Shown here in pieces: positions 1 through 8,284 of a DNA stretch of 64,000 nucleotides. Position numbers and translations under genes: made by a program. Source of the DNA: Anaerococcus sp. Marseille-Q5996 (GTDB lineage Bacteria; Bacillota; Clostridia; Tissierellales; Peptoniphilaceae); NCBI RefSeq assembly GCF_946893725.1, contig NZ_CAMPPE010000003.1, positions 62,001-126,000 of the forward strand, written 5' to 3'. Numbering within the stretch: the stretch's first letter is position 1; the number at the start of each line of letters is the position of its first letter. The notes under the pieces were generated by a model, which made no database searches, had not been told where the DNA came from, and saw nothing but the letters and a program-made list of their open reading frames with translations.

Positions 1-389
1 ATGAAGATAGTAATAAACAAGAGATTGTAAGATTAAATCTTGGTGAGGAAGTTAGATTTAAAGAAAAAAAAATAAAGGCTTCAAGGGTTTTAAAAACAGA
101 TAATAAATCAAAAAATATTGGATATTTTGATCTGGATAAAATTTCCTTTCCCCTTATAATTAGAAGTAGGGAAAATGGTGATAAATTTAAACCATTTGGT
201 ATGAATCATAGGAAAAAACTTAAAGATTTTTTTATTGATGAGAAAATAGATAAGAATATCAGAGACCAGATTCCAATAATTTTATCGGAAAATGATATAA
301 TTTGGGTTGGAGGCTATAGGATTTCTGATGATTATAAGCTTGATAGTGGTACAAATAATATTATAAAAATCGAGGTAGCAGATGATTAG
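1..389 (+). CDS. tilS: tRNA(Ile)-lysidine synthase, C-terminal part (5' end outside window)
   Basis: Only the last ~128 codons are present; the first complete codon is at position 3 and the reading frame enters from outside the window. TilS attaches lysine to the wobble cytidine of tRNA-Ile(CAU), so that it reads AUA. The visible part is the TilS C-terminal substrate-binding domain, recognisable by the 'RSRENGDKFKPFGM' segment followed by 'KKLKDFF' and a 'VGGYRISD' region. The ATP-binding N-terminal domain is not in the window. The stop overlaps the next start (hpt) by 8 bases, which is the classical tilS-hpt arrangement of Firmicutes and supports the call. Confidence 0.92.
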   Translation, partial: EDSNKQEIVRLNLGEEVRFKEKKIKASRVLKTDNKSKNIGYFDLDKISFPLIIRSRENGDKFKPFGMNHRKKLKDFFIDEKIDKNIRDQIPIILSENDIIWVGGYRISDDYKLDSGTNNIIKIEVADD

Positions 390-936
390 CGATACAAATG
401 AGATAATAGAAAAAGTTTTGATTGATGAAGACAGTTTGAATGTTAGAATTAAAAAACTTGCAGGTCAGATAAATGAACATTATAAAGACGAAGATACATT
501 AATAATGGTGGCGATTTTAAAGGGATCTGTAATGTTTATGGCAGAACTTGCAAAACATATAAAACTAGACATAAATTTAGAATTTATGGCAGTTTCTTCA
601 TATGATAGCGGAACTATTTCTAGTGGAAATGTCAAGATCTTAAAAGACCTTGATACTGATATTAAGGATAAAAATGTATTGCTGGTTGAAGATATTATCG
701 ATACTGGACATACACTCTTAAAATTAAGAAATAATCTTGAGAAAAGGGATCCTAAGGATATTAGAATTGTAACCTTGCTTGATAAACCTGAAAGAAGAGA
801 GGTAGACATAAAACCAGATTGGTATGGATTTAAGATACCTAACGAATTTGTTGTTGGTTTTGGTCTTGATTATGATCAAAAGTATAGAAACTTGCCTTAT
901 ATCGGCATTTTAAAAAGATCAGTTTATGAAGGATAG
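382..936 (+). CDS. hpt: Hypoxanthine phosphoribosyltransferase
   Basis: Purine salvage enzyme converting hypoxanthine or guanine plus PRPP to IMP or GMP in the cytoplasm. It is 184 residues, normal for the family. The PRPP-binding loop 'VEDIIDTGHTL' lies near residues 100-111, and a 'MVAILKGSVMFMAELAKHI' segment near residues 42-60 is typical of bacterial Hpt. It overlaps the end of tilS by 8 bases, so translation is probably coupled. A short hairpin with a T-run follows the stop. No anomaly seen. Confidence 0.96.
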   Translation: MISDTNEIIEKVLIDEDSLNVRIKKLAGQINEHYKDEDTLIMVAILKGSVMFMAELAKHIKLDINLEFMAVSSYDSGTISSGNVKILKDLDTDIKDKNVLLVEDIIDTGHTLLKLRNNLEKRDPKDIRIVTLLDKPERREVDIKPDWYGFKIPNEFVVGFGLDYDQKYRNLPYIGILKRSVYEG

Positions 937-957
937 GTCAGTAGGCCTATTTTTTAT
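933..957 (+). terminator. Weak intrinsic terminator after hpt
   Basis: ATAGG (933-937) can pair with CCTAT (946-950), followed by a T-rich run to about 957. The stem is only five pairs, so termination may be partial. Confidence 0.45.
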
Positions 958-969
958 TAAGGAGTTATT

Positions 970-1473
970 ATGTTTAATGGAAAAAATAATTTAGATAATT
1001 TTGTTTTGATAATGTATATTGCAATTATTGCATTTTTTATTTATAGAATTTATAAATCATTTACAAATAAAAAATTACTGGCAGGCGAAACTCACAAATT
1101 TGATAGACCCTCTACAACTTTTGAATGGGTCCTACTTCTATTTTTACTTGCAACAGCAATATTTAATCTTGTAGCTGGTATTAAACAAAATAATAGAAAT
1201 GCAATCTATATGTCAGTAGTTATGGTTGTTTTAGCCTTTGTATTTGCCCTTGTTCAACAAAATAAACTTTATATTGCAGAAAATGGAGTACTTATTAATT
1301 CTAATTTTTATACTTATAAAGAACTTAAAAAATGGGGATTTGATAAGGAAAAAAATGACTTGGTAATGGTTGTAAAAAAAGACAGACAAGAAACAAACGA
1401 AGCAACAAAAGTAAAAAGCGAAGATATTAAGACTGTCAATAATTTAATAAGAAAATATAAACTAGGTAAATAG
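970..1473 (+). CDS. Small membrane protein, DUF5673-like
   Basis: 167 residues of unknown function. Three hydrophobic segments are visible: residues ~10-26, ~54-70 and ~80-98. A soluble C-terminal part contains 'LYIAENGVLINSNFYTYKELKKWGF', a pattern like the C-terminal domain of DUF5673 membrane proteins, where a short beta-rich unit follows the helices. The DUF name is from memory of that pattern and is tentative. An 'AAGGAG' ribosome-binding site precedes the ATG. It lies between hpt and coaX, but the promoter-like and hairpin sequences on both sides suggest a separate unit. Confidence 0.6.
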   Translation: MFNGKNNLDNFVLIMYIAIIAFFIYRIYKSFTNKKLLAGETHKFDRPSTTFEWVLLLFLLATAIFNLVAGIKQNNRNAIYMSVVMVVLAFVFALVQQNKLYIAENGVLINSNFYTYKELKKWGFDKEKNDLVMVVKKDRQETNEATKVKSEDIKTVNNLIRKYKLGK

Positions 1474-1502
1474 TTGAATATCACAAAAATTATCGTATCA
1501 TA

Positions 1503-1538
1503 TTAGAGTTAAATTTGATTATAAAACTCTAAGGGGAG
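1503..1538 (+). promoter_or_regulatory. Hairpin directly upstream of the coaX ribosome-binding site
   Basis: TTAGAGTT (1503-1510) and AACTCTAA (1525-1532) form a perfect 8-bp stem with a 14-base loop, directly abutting the GGGGAG ribosome-binding site at 1533-1538. There is no T-run, so it is not a terminator. It may stabilise the mRNA or affect translation start; this role is inferred. Confidence 0.35.
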
Positions 1539-1543
1539 ATATG

Positions 1544-2329
1544 ATGCTGCTAGTAGTAGATATTGGAAATACCAACACTGTGCTTGGTGTTTTTAATAAT
1601 GAAAAATTAGAATTCAGATATAGAGTGGCTACAAATTTAAAACGCACCAGCGATGAATTAGTAGCTACCCTTTTTAATATGTTCACAATTCATGAGATAA
1701 AAAAAGATTGTATTGAAGATACCATAATTTCATCAGTTGTGCCAGATATTATGTATGCTTGGCAATCTTGCAATCGCAAAATGTTTGGCAAAGAACCAAT
1801 AATTATTGACTATAAAACCGATACCGGAATTATAAATGATTATGAATCACCAAAAGATGTTGGAGCTGACAGGATTGTAAATGCAGTTGCAAGTTTTGAT
1901 AAGTATGGTGGTCCGGCAATAATTGTTGATATGGGCACAGCAATAACTTTTGATGTAATCACAAAAGACGCTAGATACCTTGGTGGATCAATTGCACCGG
2001 GTATAAGAATTGCCCAAGATGGATTATTTGGTATGACTGCTCAATTACCAAAAATAGAGCTTAGAAATCCAACAACTGCAATTGCAAAAACAACTCCAGC
2101 AAGCATGAATGCAGGTATTGTTTATGGTTATATTTCGCTAATAGATGGTGTAATTGACCAAATCCAAAGAGAATTAAAAAATGATCTTGGAGTTAGCGAA
2201 AAAATAAATGTAATCGCAACTGGTGGATATTCAGAACTAATTGCTCATGAATCAAAATATATTGAATATATAGAACCTGATTTGATGCTTGATGGGCTAA
2301 AAATTATCTATGACAGAATTAAAAAATAA
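1544..2329 (+). CDS. coaX: Type III pantothenate kinase
   Basis: First step of coenzyme A synthesis: ATP-dependent phosphorylation of pantothenate, in the cytoplasm. The N-terminus 'MLLVVDIGNTNTVLGVF' is the CoaX phosphate-1 motif of the ASKHA fold. 'GADRIVNA' and 'VDMGTAITFD' (near residue 129) and 'GGSIAPGI' are further family motifs. Length 261 is typical. Of two adjacent ATGs (1541, 1544) the second fits the family N-terminus and the distance from GGGGAG better. Its end overlaps dus by 20 bases. coaE, the last CoA step, lies at 18297. Confidence 0.95.
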   Translation: MLLVVDIGNTNTVLGVFNNEKLEFRYRVATNLKRTSDELVATLFNMFTIHEIKKDCIEDTIISSVVPDIMYAWQSCNRKMFGKEPIIIDYKTDTGIINDYESPKDVGADRIVNAVASFDKYGGPAIIVDMGTAITFDVITKDARYLGGSIAPGIRIAQDGLFGMTAQLPKIELRNPTTAIAKTTPASMNAGIVYGYISLIDGVIDQIQRELKNDLGVSEKINVIATGGYSELIAHESKYIEYIEPDLMLDGLKIIYDRIKK

Positions 2330-3272
2330 GGAAATAATGCTAGCTCCCCTAGCAGGAGTAACAGATGTAGCTTTCAGGATTGTTTGTGAAAAATATGGGG
2401 CAGACAAAACATTTACTGAAATGGCCAGTGTTAATGCCATGGTTTATGATAACAAGCAAACCGATGAAATTCTTTTTATATCAGAAAAAGAAGAACACGC
2501 AAATATCCAAATTTTTGGTAGTGATCCAGAAAAAATTGAAAGAGCTATAAAAGAAAAAATCAACCCACTTGAAAATATTACTGACCTAAGTTTTAATATG
2601 GGTTGTCCTGCTCCAAAAATCTTCAAAAATGGGGAAGGATCTGCTTTGATGAAAGATCCTGACCTTGTGGATAAGATAACAAAAACCTTGGTAAAATCTA
2701 CTAACAAAAAAGTAAATGTAAAATTCCGATCAGGTGTTGATGATTCTTCAAAAAATTATATTGAAATTGGTAAGATTTGCGAGGATAATGGAGTAGATTA
2801 TGTCATCCTCCACGGCAGAACCCGTGAGCAACATTATAGCGGAAATGCAAATTGGGATGATATTAAAAATTTAAAGGAAGCTCTTTCTATACCAGTAGTT
2901 GCAAATGGTGATGTCTTTACTGTTGATGATTTTAAAAATATTATTCAAAAGACAAATGCCGATGGTGTTATGCTAGCAAGAGGAGCCATGGGCAATCCAT
3001 TTTTATTTAAGTATATCCAGGAATATTTAGAAACTGGTAGCTACACACCGGTTACCCCGAGTGAGATTATAGACCAAGTTAAAGAACAATACGATTTATC
3101 ACTAGAATTTAAAGATGAAAGACTAGTTGTAAATCAGATGAGAAAACATGTGGGCTGGTATATCAAGGGATTACCAGACTCAAGCAAAGTTAGAGATGAA
3201 GTTAATAAATTAAAAACTAAAGAAGAAATTTTTGATTTATTAGATGAATATAAGAATGTTTTAGAGGGATGA
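2310..3272 (+). CDS. dus: tRNA-dihydrouridine synthase (DusB family)
   Basis: FMN enzyme that reduces uridines in the tRNA D-loop. 320 residues with a TIM-barrel layout: N-terminal 'MLAPLAGVTDVAFR' (FMN-site region), the catalytic cysteine motif 'NMGCPAPK' (Cys about residue 99), 'VILHGRTREQHYSG', 'VVANGDV' and 'GVMLARGAMGNP'. The start inside coaX has no good ribosome-binding site, but the 'LKNK' preceding the first motif is conserved in the family, so I keep it. An alternative start with an AAGGA site is at 2337. Directly upstream of greA (1-base gap), as in many Firmicutes. Confidence 0.93.
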   Translation: MTELKNKEIMLAPLAGVTDVAFRIVCEKYGADKTFTEMASVNAMVYDNKQTDEILFISEKEEHANIQIFGSDPEKIERAIKEKINPLENITDLSFNMGCPAPKIFKNGEGSALMKDPDLVDKITKTLVKSTNKKVNVKFRSGVDDSSKNYIEIGKICEDNGVDYVILHGRTREQHYSGNANWDDIKNLKEALSIPVVANGDVFTVDDFKNIIQKTNADGVMLARGAMGNPFLFKYIQEYLETGSYTPVTPSEIIDQVKEQYDLSLEFKDERLVVNQMRKHVGWYIKGLPDSSKVRDEVNKLKTKEEIFDLLDEYKNVLEG

Positions 3273-3273
3273 A

Positions 3274-3747
3274 ATGGCAGAAAATAAAGAAGTTATACTT
3301 TCTAAAGAATATTTAGAAAAATTAGAAGATGAATTAGAGTACCTAAAAACCAAAAGAAGACCAGAAATTGCAGAAAAAATAAAAATTGCAAGAAGTTTTG
3401 GTGACTTATCAGAAAATGCTGACTACGATGAGGCTAAAAATGAGCAAGGTGAAATCGAAAGTCGTATAGCAAAAGTCGAAGACATGATTAGAAATGCAAA
3501 AACTATCGAAGTAGATTTAAATTCTGATGAAGTTGGGGTAGGAAATACAGTGACAGTACACGATGAAGAATTTGATGAAACTTTGGATTACAAAATTGTT
3601 GGTACAGCAGAATCTGATCCTATAAAAGGTTTTATATCAAACGAATCACCAGTAGGTGCTGCACTTTTAGGAAAAAAAGTCGATGACAGAGTAGAAGTAG
3701 CTACTCCAAATGGCAAAATGTATTTTACTATTAAAGACATTAAATAA
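3274..3747 (+). CDS. greA: Transcription elongation factor GreA
   Basis: Rescues backtracked RNA polymerase by stimulating transcript cleavage. 157 residues, normal size. The N-terminal half is the antiparallel coiled coil, including 'GDLSENADYDEAKNEQ' with the acidic tip residues. The C-terminal half is the FKBP-like domain ('PIKGFISNESPVGAALLGK'). It lies in the dus-greA-lysS order seen in several clostridial genomes and is separated from lysS by a few bases. Confidence 0.97.
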   Translation: MAENKEVILSKEYLEKLEDELEYLKTKRRPEIAEKIKIARSFGDLSENADYDEAKNEQGEIESRIAKVEDMIRNAKTIEVDLNSDEVGVGNTVTVHDEEFDETLDYKIVGTAESDPIKGFISNESPVGAALLGKKVDDRVEVATPNGKMYFTIKDIK

Positions 3748-3756
3748 GGAGAAATG

Positions 3757-5670
3757 ATGACTGATAACAATAAAGATTTAAATGAAATGCTTAAGATTAA
3801 AAGAGAAAAACTTGAAGAACTTAAGCAAGAAGGTAGAGATCCACACGAAATTGTAAACTTTAAAGACCGCACACCTGCAAGTGAAATTAAAGATAATTTT
3901 GAAGATTACGATGGTAAGTCTGTAAGAATTGCTGGTCGTATTAGAGCAAAACGTGGTCACGGAAACATGAGTTTTATGGATATCCAAGATGAATCTGGAA
4001 CAATCCAAATTGTAAATCGTAAAAATGTTATCGGTGATGAATTCAAACAAGTAAAAAAATATGATATTGGTGATATAGTAGGTATTGAGGGAAATGTTTT
4101 TAAAACAAACCAAGGTGAAATCTCTATAGAAACACAAAATCCTCAACTACTAACAAAATCTTTACAAATATTGCCAGAAAAATGGCACGGACTAAAAGAC
4201 CCAGACTTAAGATATAGACAAAGATACCTAGACCTTATTGTAAATCCAGAAGTAAAAGAAGTTTTCTATTTAAGAAGCAAAATTATTTCTGAAATTAGAA
4301 AATTCCTAGACGGCAGAGGATTTATCGAAGTTGAAACACCAATTTTAAATACAATCGCAGGTGGAGCCACAGCACGTCCATTTATAACCCACCACAACAC
4401 ATTAGATATAGATATGTATCTAAGAATTGCAAACGAACTTTACTTAAAAAGACTAATTGTCGGTGGATTCGATAAAGTTTATGAAATGGGCAGAATGTTT
4501 AGAAACGAAGGTATGGATGCTACCCACAATCCTGAGTACACCGCAATGGAACTATACCAAGCCTATGCTGATTATGAAGATATGATGGAAATTACAGAAC
4601 ATATGGTAGAAACAGTAGCTAAAAATGTTCTAGGAAAAACCACTATCGAATATGACGGCCAAGAAATAGAACTAAAAGCACCATGGGCTAGAATTCCAAT
4701 GATTGATGCTATCAAAGATGAAACTGGTATTGACTTTAACCAAATCACATCTTATGAAGATGCAGTTGCAATTGCAAAAGAAAAAGGTGTTGAAGTAAAA
4801 GAAACACGTGGAGAAATCATTTCAGAATTCTTCGAAGAATTTGTAGAAGATAAGCTAATCCAACCTACATTTATAATCGATTACCCAGTAGAAATCTCAC
4901 CTCTAGCTAAAAGAAAAAATGATGATAAGTCATTAACTTATAGATTTGAAGCCTTTATCAATGGAAAAGAAGTAGCAAATGCATTCTCAGAATTGAACGA
5001 TGCTACAGATCAAAGAGAAAGATTTGAAGCGCAAGTTGCTAAACGTGAAAAAGGTGATGATGAAGCACAAATGATGGATCACGATTTTGTAAATGCTCTT
5101 GAAGTAGGACTTCCTCCAACAGGTGGTCTTGGTATAGGCATTGACAGAGTTATAATGTTACTTACTGGTCAACACTCAATTCGTGATGTCCTATTATTCC
5201 CAACAATGAAGCCAATAGGCTTAGAAAAGGCAGAAAATAGTAATTCGTCAAAAGAAACTTACGAAACTTACAACAAACTTACGACAGAAGAAATCGACTT
5301 TTCAAAGGTGAAAGTAGAGCCACTATTTGAAGATATGGTTGATTTTGATACATTCTCAAAATCTGATTTTAGAGTTGTAAAAGTTAAGAACTGCGAAGAA
5401 GTTCCAAAGTCAAAAAAACTTTTGAAATTTACATTAGATGATGGTTCTGAAAAAGAAAGAGTTATTTTATCTGGTATTAAGGAATATTACAGTGCAGAGA
5501 GCTTAATTGGAAAGACACTACTTGCGATTTGTAATCTTCCTCCACGTAAGATGATGGGAATCGACTCAGAAGGTATGATTATATCTGCAATTTGTGAGTA
5601 CGACGGAGAAGAAAAACTTAACTTAATAATGTTGGATAATAATATTCCAGCAGGATCAAAATTATATTAA
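3757..5670 (+). CDS. lysS: Lysyl-tRNA synthetase (class II) with an extra C-terminal tRNA-binding domain
   Basis: Charges tRNA-Lys. The N-terminal OB-fold anticodon-binding domain spans roughly residues 55-150. The class II catalytic core carries '[17 protein letters not shown]' (motif 2) and '[14 protein letters not shown]' (motif 3). Standard LysRS ends just after 'LFPTMKP' (about residue 486). Here a ~40-residue linker and a ~110-residue EMAP-II/CsaA-type tRNA-binding domain ('[11 protein letters not shown]', 'NLPPRKMMG', '[10 protein letters not shown]') follow, giving 637 residues. The same domain recurs at 8409, and a 14-base identity (5197-5210 and 8400-8413) marks where the tail was probably replaced by an integrating element. 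The ATG at 3757 is better spaced from AAGGAG than 3754. Confidence 0.96.
   Translation: MTDNNKDLNEMLKIKREKLEELKQEGRDPHEIVNFKDRTPASEIKDNFEDYDGKSVRIAGRIRAKRGHGNMSFMDIQDESGTIQIVNRKNVIGDEFKQVKKYDIGDIVGIEGNVFKTNQGEISIETQNPQLLTKSLQILPEKWHGLKDPDLRYRQRYLDLIVNPEVKEVFYLRSKIISEIRKFLDGRGFIEVETPILNTIAGGATARPFITHHNTLDIDMYLRIANELYLKRLIVGGFDKVYEMGRMFRNEGMDATHNPEYTAMELYQAYADYEDMMEITEHMVETVAKNVLGKTTIEYDGQEIELKAPWARIPMIDAIKDETGIDFNQITSYEDAVAIAKEKGVEVKETRGEIISEFFEEFVEDKLIQPTFIIDYPVEISPLAKRKNDDKSLTYRFEAFINGKEVANAFSELNDATDQRERFEAQVAKREKGDDEAQMMDHDFVNALEVGLPPTGGLGIGIDRVIMLLTGQHSIRDVLLFPTMKPIGLEKAENSNSSKETYETYNKLTTEEIDFSKVKVEPLFEDMVDFDTFSKSDFRVVKVKNCEEVPKSKKLLKFTLDDGSEKERVILSGIKEYYSAESLIGKTLLAICNLPPRKMMGIDSEGMIISAICEYDGEEKLNLIMLDNNIPAGSKLY
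5197..5210 (+). repeat. Left copy of 14-bp direct repeat (candidate attachment core)
   Basis: TTCCCAACAATGAA within the lysS codons for F-P-T-M-(K/N). An identical copy is at 8400-8413. Outside these 14 bases the flanks diverge abruptly on the left side (LysRS core here, non-coding DNA there), as expected of a recombination crossover. Confidence 0.6.
5255..5286 (+). repeat. Short direct repeats CTTACRA in the element-side lysS linker
   Basis: CTTAC recurs at 5258, 5267 and 5278 (CTTACGA, CTTACAA, CTTACGACA) in the linker codons just inside the left junction. The right end of the element has three TTACGACA copies (8256, 8266, 8277). They could be arm-type recombinase-binding sites; that role is inferred. 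Confidence 0.4.
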
Positions 5671-5687
5671 AAGAACACGCTAATTAT

Positions 5688-5725
5688 TAAACTGGGGTTT
5701 GTTATAAATCCCAGTTTAATTTTTA
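5688..5725 (+). terminator. Intrinsic terminator after lysS
   Basis: TAAACTGGGGTTT (5688-5700) pairs with AAATCCCAGTTTA (5706-5718) with one G-U pair and a 5-base loop, followed by a T-rich run. Confidence 0.85.
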
Positions 5726-5729
5726 TATT

Positions 5730-6065
5730 AAGCAAGATACTACGGTATTAAACGTAATTTCTACTTTAGACCTATATAACACATCAGAAACAAGATCAAA
5801 TCAAAAATCTTTTGGTCTAAATTATCAAAAAACTAGCAAGGAACTTATGAGCCAAGATGAAATAACTGTAATGGATGGTGGTAAGTGTATATACCAGCTA
5901 AGAGGAGTAAGACCTTTCTTGTCTGATAAATTCGATATTACAAAACATAAGAATTATAAGTTATTGGAAGACTATGATAAGAAGAATTTATTTGATGTGG
6001 AAGAGTTTTTGAAAAACAGAGATAAAATAAAAATAAACAGAAACAGTTTAATTACAAGATTATGA
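5730..6065 (+). pseudogene. VirD4-like conjugative coupling protein, C-terminal remnant
   Basis: The reading frame is open upstream of the ATG at 5847 back to about 5730 ('QDTTVLNVISTLDLYNTSET'), and this extension also looks like the protein, so the ATG is not a real gene start. The segment 'MDGGKCIYQLRGVRPFLSDK' followed by 'DITKHKNYK' matches, from memory, the C-terminus of VirD4/TraG-type coupling ATPases of clostridial conjugative elements (CD1115 family). The Walker motifs and membrane segments, about 450 residues, are missing. This is a 5'-truncated remnant sitting directly after the lysS terminator, evidence that a conjugative element once occupied this site. Confidence 0.75.
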
Positions 6066-6090
6066 ATTAAGCTTAGGATAAAGATATTTT

Positions 6091-6099
6091 TGGTATAAT
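6091..6099 (+). promoter_or_regulatory. Extended -10 promoter for the ClbS-like gene
   Basis: TGGTATAAT at 6091-6099 is an extended -10 element (TGn plus TATAAT), 30 bases upstream of the start codon, which also has a GGAGGT ribosome-binding site. No good -35 is seen, which extended -10 promoters do not need. Confidence 0.55.
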
Positions 6100-6128
6100 A
6101 TCTATATATAAACCATGGAGGTAGGCAT

Positions 6129-6647
6129 ATGAGGTCTTATGAAAGTAAGGAAGAATTAAAGAATGAGATAAAGAAAACTTTTGAAAAATATATTTCAGAG
6201 TTTGACAATATACCAGAAGAACTAAAAGATAAAAGACTAGAAGAAGTTGATAGGACACCAGCAGAAAATATTGCCTATCAAGTAGGTTGGACAACTTTAC
6301 TCTTAAAATGGGAAGAAGATGAGAAAAAAGGTATAGATGTTAAAACACCATCTGATAAATTTAAGTGGAATCAACTTGGAGAATTATATAAGTGGTTCAC
6401 TGATACCTATGCTAATAAATCGTTAAAGGAACTAAAAGAACAACTCACAAAAAATATAGAAGATATTTATCTTTTGATAGATGAATTAACAGATGAAGAA
6501 TTATTTAAACCACATATGAGAAAATGGGCAGATGAAGCAACCAAAACTGCTACTTGGGAAGTATATAAATTTATTCATGTAAATACAGTAGCGCCATTTG
6601 GAACATTTAGGACTAAGATTAGGAAATGGAAGAAATTAGTTCTATAG
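6129..6647 (+). CDS. ClbS/DfsB-family four-helix bundle protein
   Basis: 172 residues, intact. Recognised by the N-terminal pattern 'SKEELKNEIKKTFEKYI', the central 'NIAYQVGWTTLLLKWEED' and the C-terminal 'HVNTVAPFGTFRTKIRKWKK', all characteristic of the ClbS/DfsB (DUF1706) family. The family is named after ClbS, which protects producers of the genotoxin colibactin, but most members are of unknown function and this protein need not be a resistance factor. It lies in the lysS-integrated element with its own promoter and ribosome-binding site, so it is probable cargo. Confidence 0.8.
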   Translation: MRSYESKEELKNEIKKTFEKYISEFDNIPEELKDKRLEEVDRTPAENIAYQVGWTTLLLKWEEDEKKGIDVKTPSDKFKWNQLGELYKWFTDTYANKSLKELKEQLTKNIEDIYLLIDELTDEELFKPHMRKWADEATKTATWEVYKFIHVNTVAPFGTFRTKIRKWKKLVL

Positions 6648-6684
6648 ATAGAAAAGTATAAATAAGTTTACTTAGGAGGATTTT

Positions 6685-7106
6685 ATGGCAGTTGCAAATA
6701 TCAAAGTTACATTAAATTGCCCAATAGAAAAAGTATGGGATAAAGTTACTGACCTTCGTGATTTTGGTTGGAGAAGTGATACCAAAGATATCAAAATTAT
6801 TGATGATAAGAATTTTGTAGAGATTACAAAAGATTGGATAGAAACAAATTTTAAAGTTATAGAATGTACGAAACATCAATGCTGGTCTTTTGAAATTGAA
6901 AACGCAAATATAAAAGGAACTTGGATAGGAAAATTTTATTCGAATGGAGATAAAACAACATTAGATTTTACAGAAAATATTATTTCTAAAAATTTATATT
7001 TAAACCTTTTGTAGGACTATATTTAAGAAACCAACAAAAACTGTATTTTAAAGATTTGAAGGAAGTACTTAATTGTGAAGAAGCAAGTCATGTTCAAGTG
7101 TTATGA
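6685..7106 (+). pseudogene. SRPBCC (START-like) ligand-binding domain protein, frameshifted
   Basis: The first frame (6685-7014, 109 residues) begins 'MAVANIKVTLNCPIEKVWDKVTD', a typical SRPBCC/polyketide-cyclase start, and stops after 'ENIISKNLYL'. A +1 frame from about 7004 continues as 'KPFVGLYLRNQQKLYFKDLK' to a stop at 7104-7106, which is the expected C-terminal helix. Restoring one A in the TTAAACC run near 7005 would rejoin the frames. This is either a real single-base deletion or a sequencing error. Function unknown; these domains bind hydrophobic ligands. AGGAGG ribosome-binding site present. Confidence 0.65.
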
Positions 7107-7173
7107 AAATAATGAAATAGATAAATTGGAGTAGCCTATTCATATATTTAGATCTTTTCGAAAGGATAAAACA

Positions 7174-7791
7174 ATGATAGAAAGTAGACTTAAGTTTGAT
7201 AAAATCACATCGTTTGATGAGTTTAATAAATACTATTGGTATCGTGAAGAACTTTCACAGATATGCAAGTTATTAGGATTAGAATATAGAGGTACAAAAC
7301 AAGAACTTACTTATATTATTGAGCAGTACTTTAAGGGGGATGTGATTAAAAAGTCATCAATAAAAAACATAAAGAAACAAGTTGATTATATTACTTTAGA
7401 TATGCCTTTACTTGAGTGTGGATTTTCCTTTAATTCAAAATTCAGAGAATATTTTTCTGTTGTAACAGGTGTTTTGCCTTTTAAATTTACTGCAGATATG
7501 GCAACGGCTTGGAGAAAAGTAAAAAGACAAAATGATTTGAGTTTTACAATTCAAGATATGCTCAAAGTTTATTATGGAAAATCAGATTATGCTAAGTATG
7601 ATAATTCTGTTTGTCAATGGAATCAATTTTTAAAGGATTTTTGTGCAGACGAAAATAGCTGTAACTACTCTAATAAAATACAAGTAGCTGCAATTCTTTG
7701 GAAAGAAGTCAGAGATTCAAAAAACAAAAAAGTTTATTCACGAAAACTTATAAAAAAATATGAGGATAAAATAGAAGACTATCACAAGTAA
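7174..7791 (+). CDS. SAP-domain / DUF6434-like protein
   Basis: 205 residues of unknown function. The N-terminal ~45 residues ('REELSQICKLLGLEYRGTKQ') resemble a SAP/HeH helix-extended-helix DNA-binding motif. The rest contains 'KFTADMATAWRKVK' and 'YYGKSDYAKYDNSVCQWNQF', which I associate with DUF6434 proteins of Firmicutes (older annotations: cytoplasmic protein). No enzyme motif is evident. It sits among element remnants and has its own terminator. The DUF name is from memory. Confidence 0.55.
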   Translation: MIESRLKFDKITSFDEFNKYYWYREELSQICKLLGLEYRGTKQELTYIIEQYFKGDVIKKSSIKNIKKQVDYITLDMPLLECGFSFNSKFREYFSVVTGVLPFKFTADMATAWRKVKRQNDLSFTIQDMLKVYYGKSDYAKYDNSVCQWNQFLKDFCADENSCNYSNKIQVAAILWKEVRDSKNKKVYSRKLIKKYEDKIEDYHK

Positions 7792-7838
7792 ACAGAAACT
7801 ATTTTTTTGAATGAAAAAAATTAATTCAGATAGATGTT

Positions 7839-7875
7839 AGGCGATAGAAATTAAAAACTCTATCGTCTTTTTTTA
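7839..7875 (+). terminator. Intrinsic terminator after the DUF6434-like gene
   Basis: AGGCGATAG (7839-7847) pairs with CTATCGTCT (7860-7868), nine pairs including one G-U, then a run of T. Confidence 0.8.
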
Positions 7876-7895
7876 TTACAAGAAAGGAGTTTTGC

Positions 7896-8186
7896 ATGAA
7901 AAAATTAGAACAAATCAGAAAAGAATCAAAAGAAATAAAAAATAAAATTGACGATACAGAAGAAAGATTAAGGCAACTAAAAAATCAAGAAAAAAAGATA
8001 TTAAAACAAGACATAGAAAAAAGAAGAAAAGAAAGAACACATAGGCTCATAACAAGAGGAGCAATCTTAGAAAGCCTTATAGAAAATGCAGAAGAACTAA
8101 CAGATGAAGAAATAAAAATCCTACTAGAAGAAGCAATAAAGACAAAAGAATTTAAAGAAACACTAAAACTAATGAGAGAAAATTAA
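7896..8186 (+). CDS. DUF3847-like small charged protein of conjugative elements
   Basis: 96 residues, strongly predicted coiled coil in the N-terminal half (rich in K, E, Q), followed by 'RKERTHRLITRGAILESLIE', the signature I associate with DUF3847 proteins. These small proteins are commonly found next to relaxase or mobilisation genes in conjugative and mobilisable elements of Firmicutes; their function is not established. 'AAGGAG' ribosome-binding site precedes the ATG. No relaxase gene follows here, in line with an element that has lost its mobility genes. Confidence 0.65.
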   Translation: MKKLEQIRKESKEIKNKIDDTEERLRQLKNQEKKILKQDIEKRRKERTHRLITRGAILESLIENAEELTDEEIKILLEEAIKTKEFKETLKLMREN

Positions 8187-8255
8187 GAAAAATAAAATAA
8201 CCAAATAGAACAGATGGGAGAATTTGAAAAAGCGATGAAATTTATATTTTAGAAT

Positions 8256-8284
8256 TTACGACAGCTTACGACAAATTTACGACA
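8256..8284 (+). repeat. Three direct repeats of TTACGACA
   Basis: Exact copies at 8256-8263, 8266-8273 and 8277-8284, spaced 10 and 11 bases, about one helical turn. A fourth copy in opposite orientation (TGTCGTAA) is at 8327-8334. The spacing suggests a protein-binding array, for example recombinase arm sites; this is inferred. Confidence 0.6.

Noticed and set aside
480-809. Long minus-strand frame opposite hpt, and similar antisense frames opposite greA, lysS, pyrH, frr, catalase and others
   Set aside because: All are shadows of well-conserved genes on the + strand, without ribosome-binding sites or recognisable domains.
5847-6065. Independent small gene starting at ATG 5847
   Set aside because: The frame continues upstream with coupling-protein-like sequence and the ATG lacks a good ribosome-binding site; it is the end of a truncated gene.
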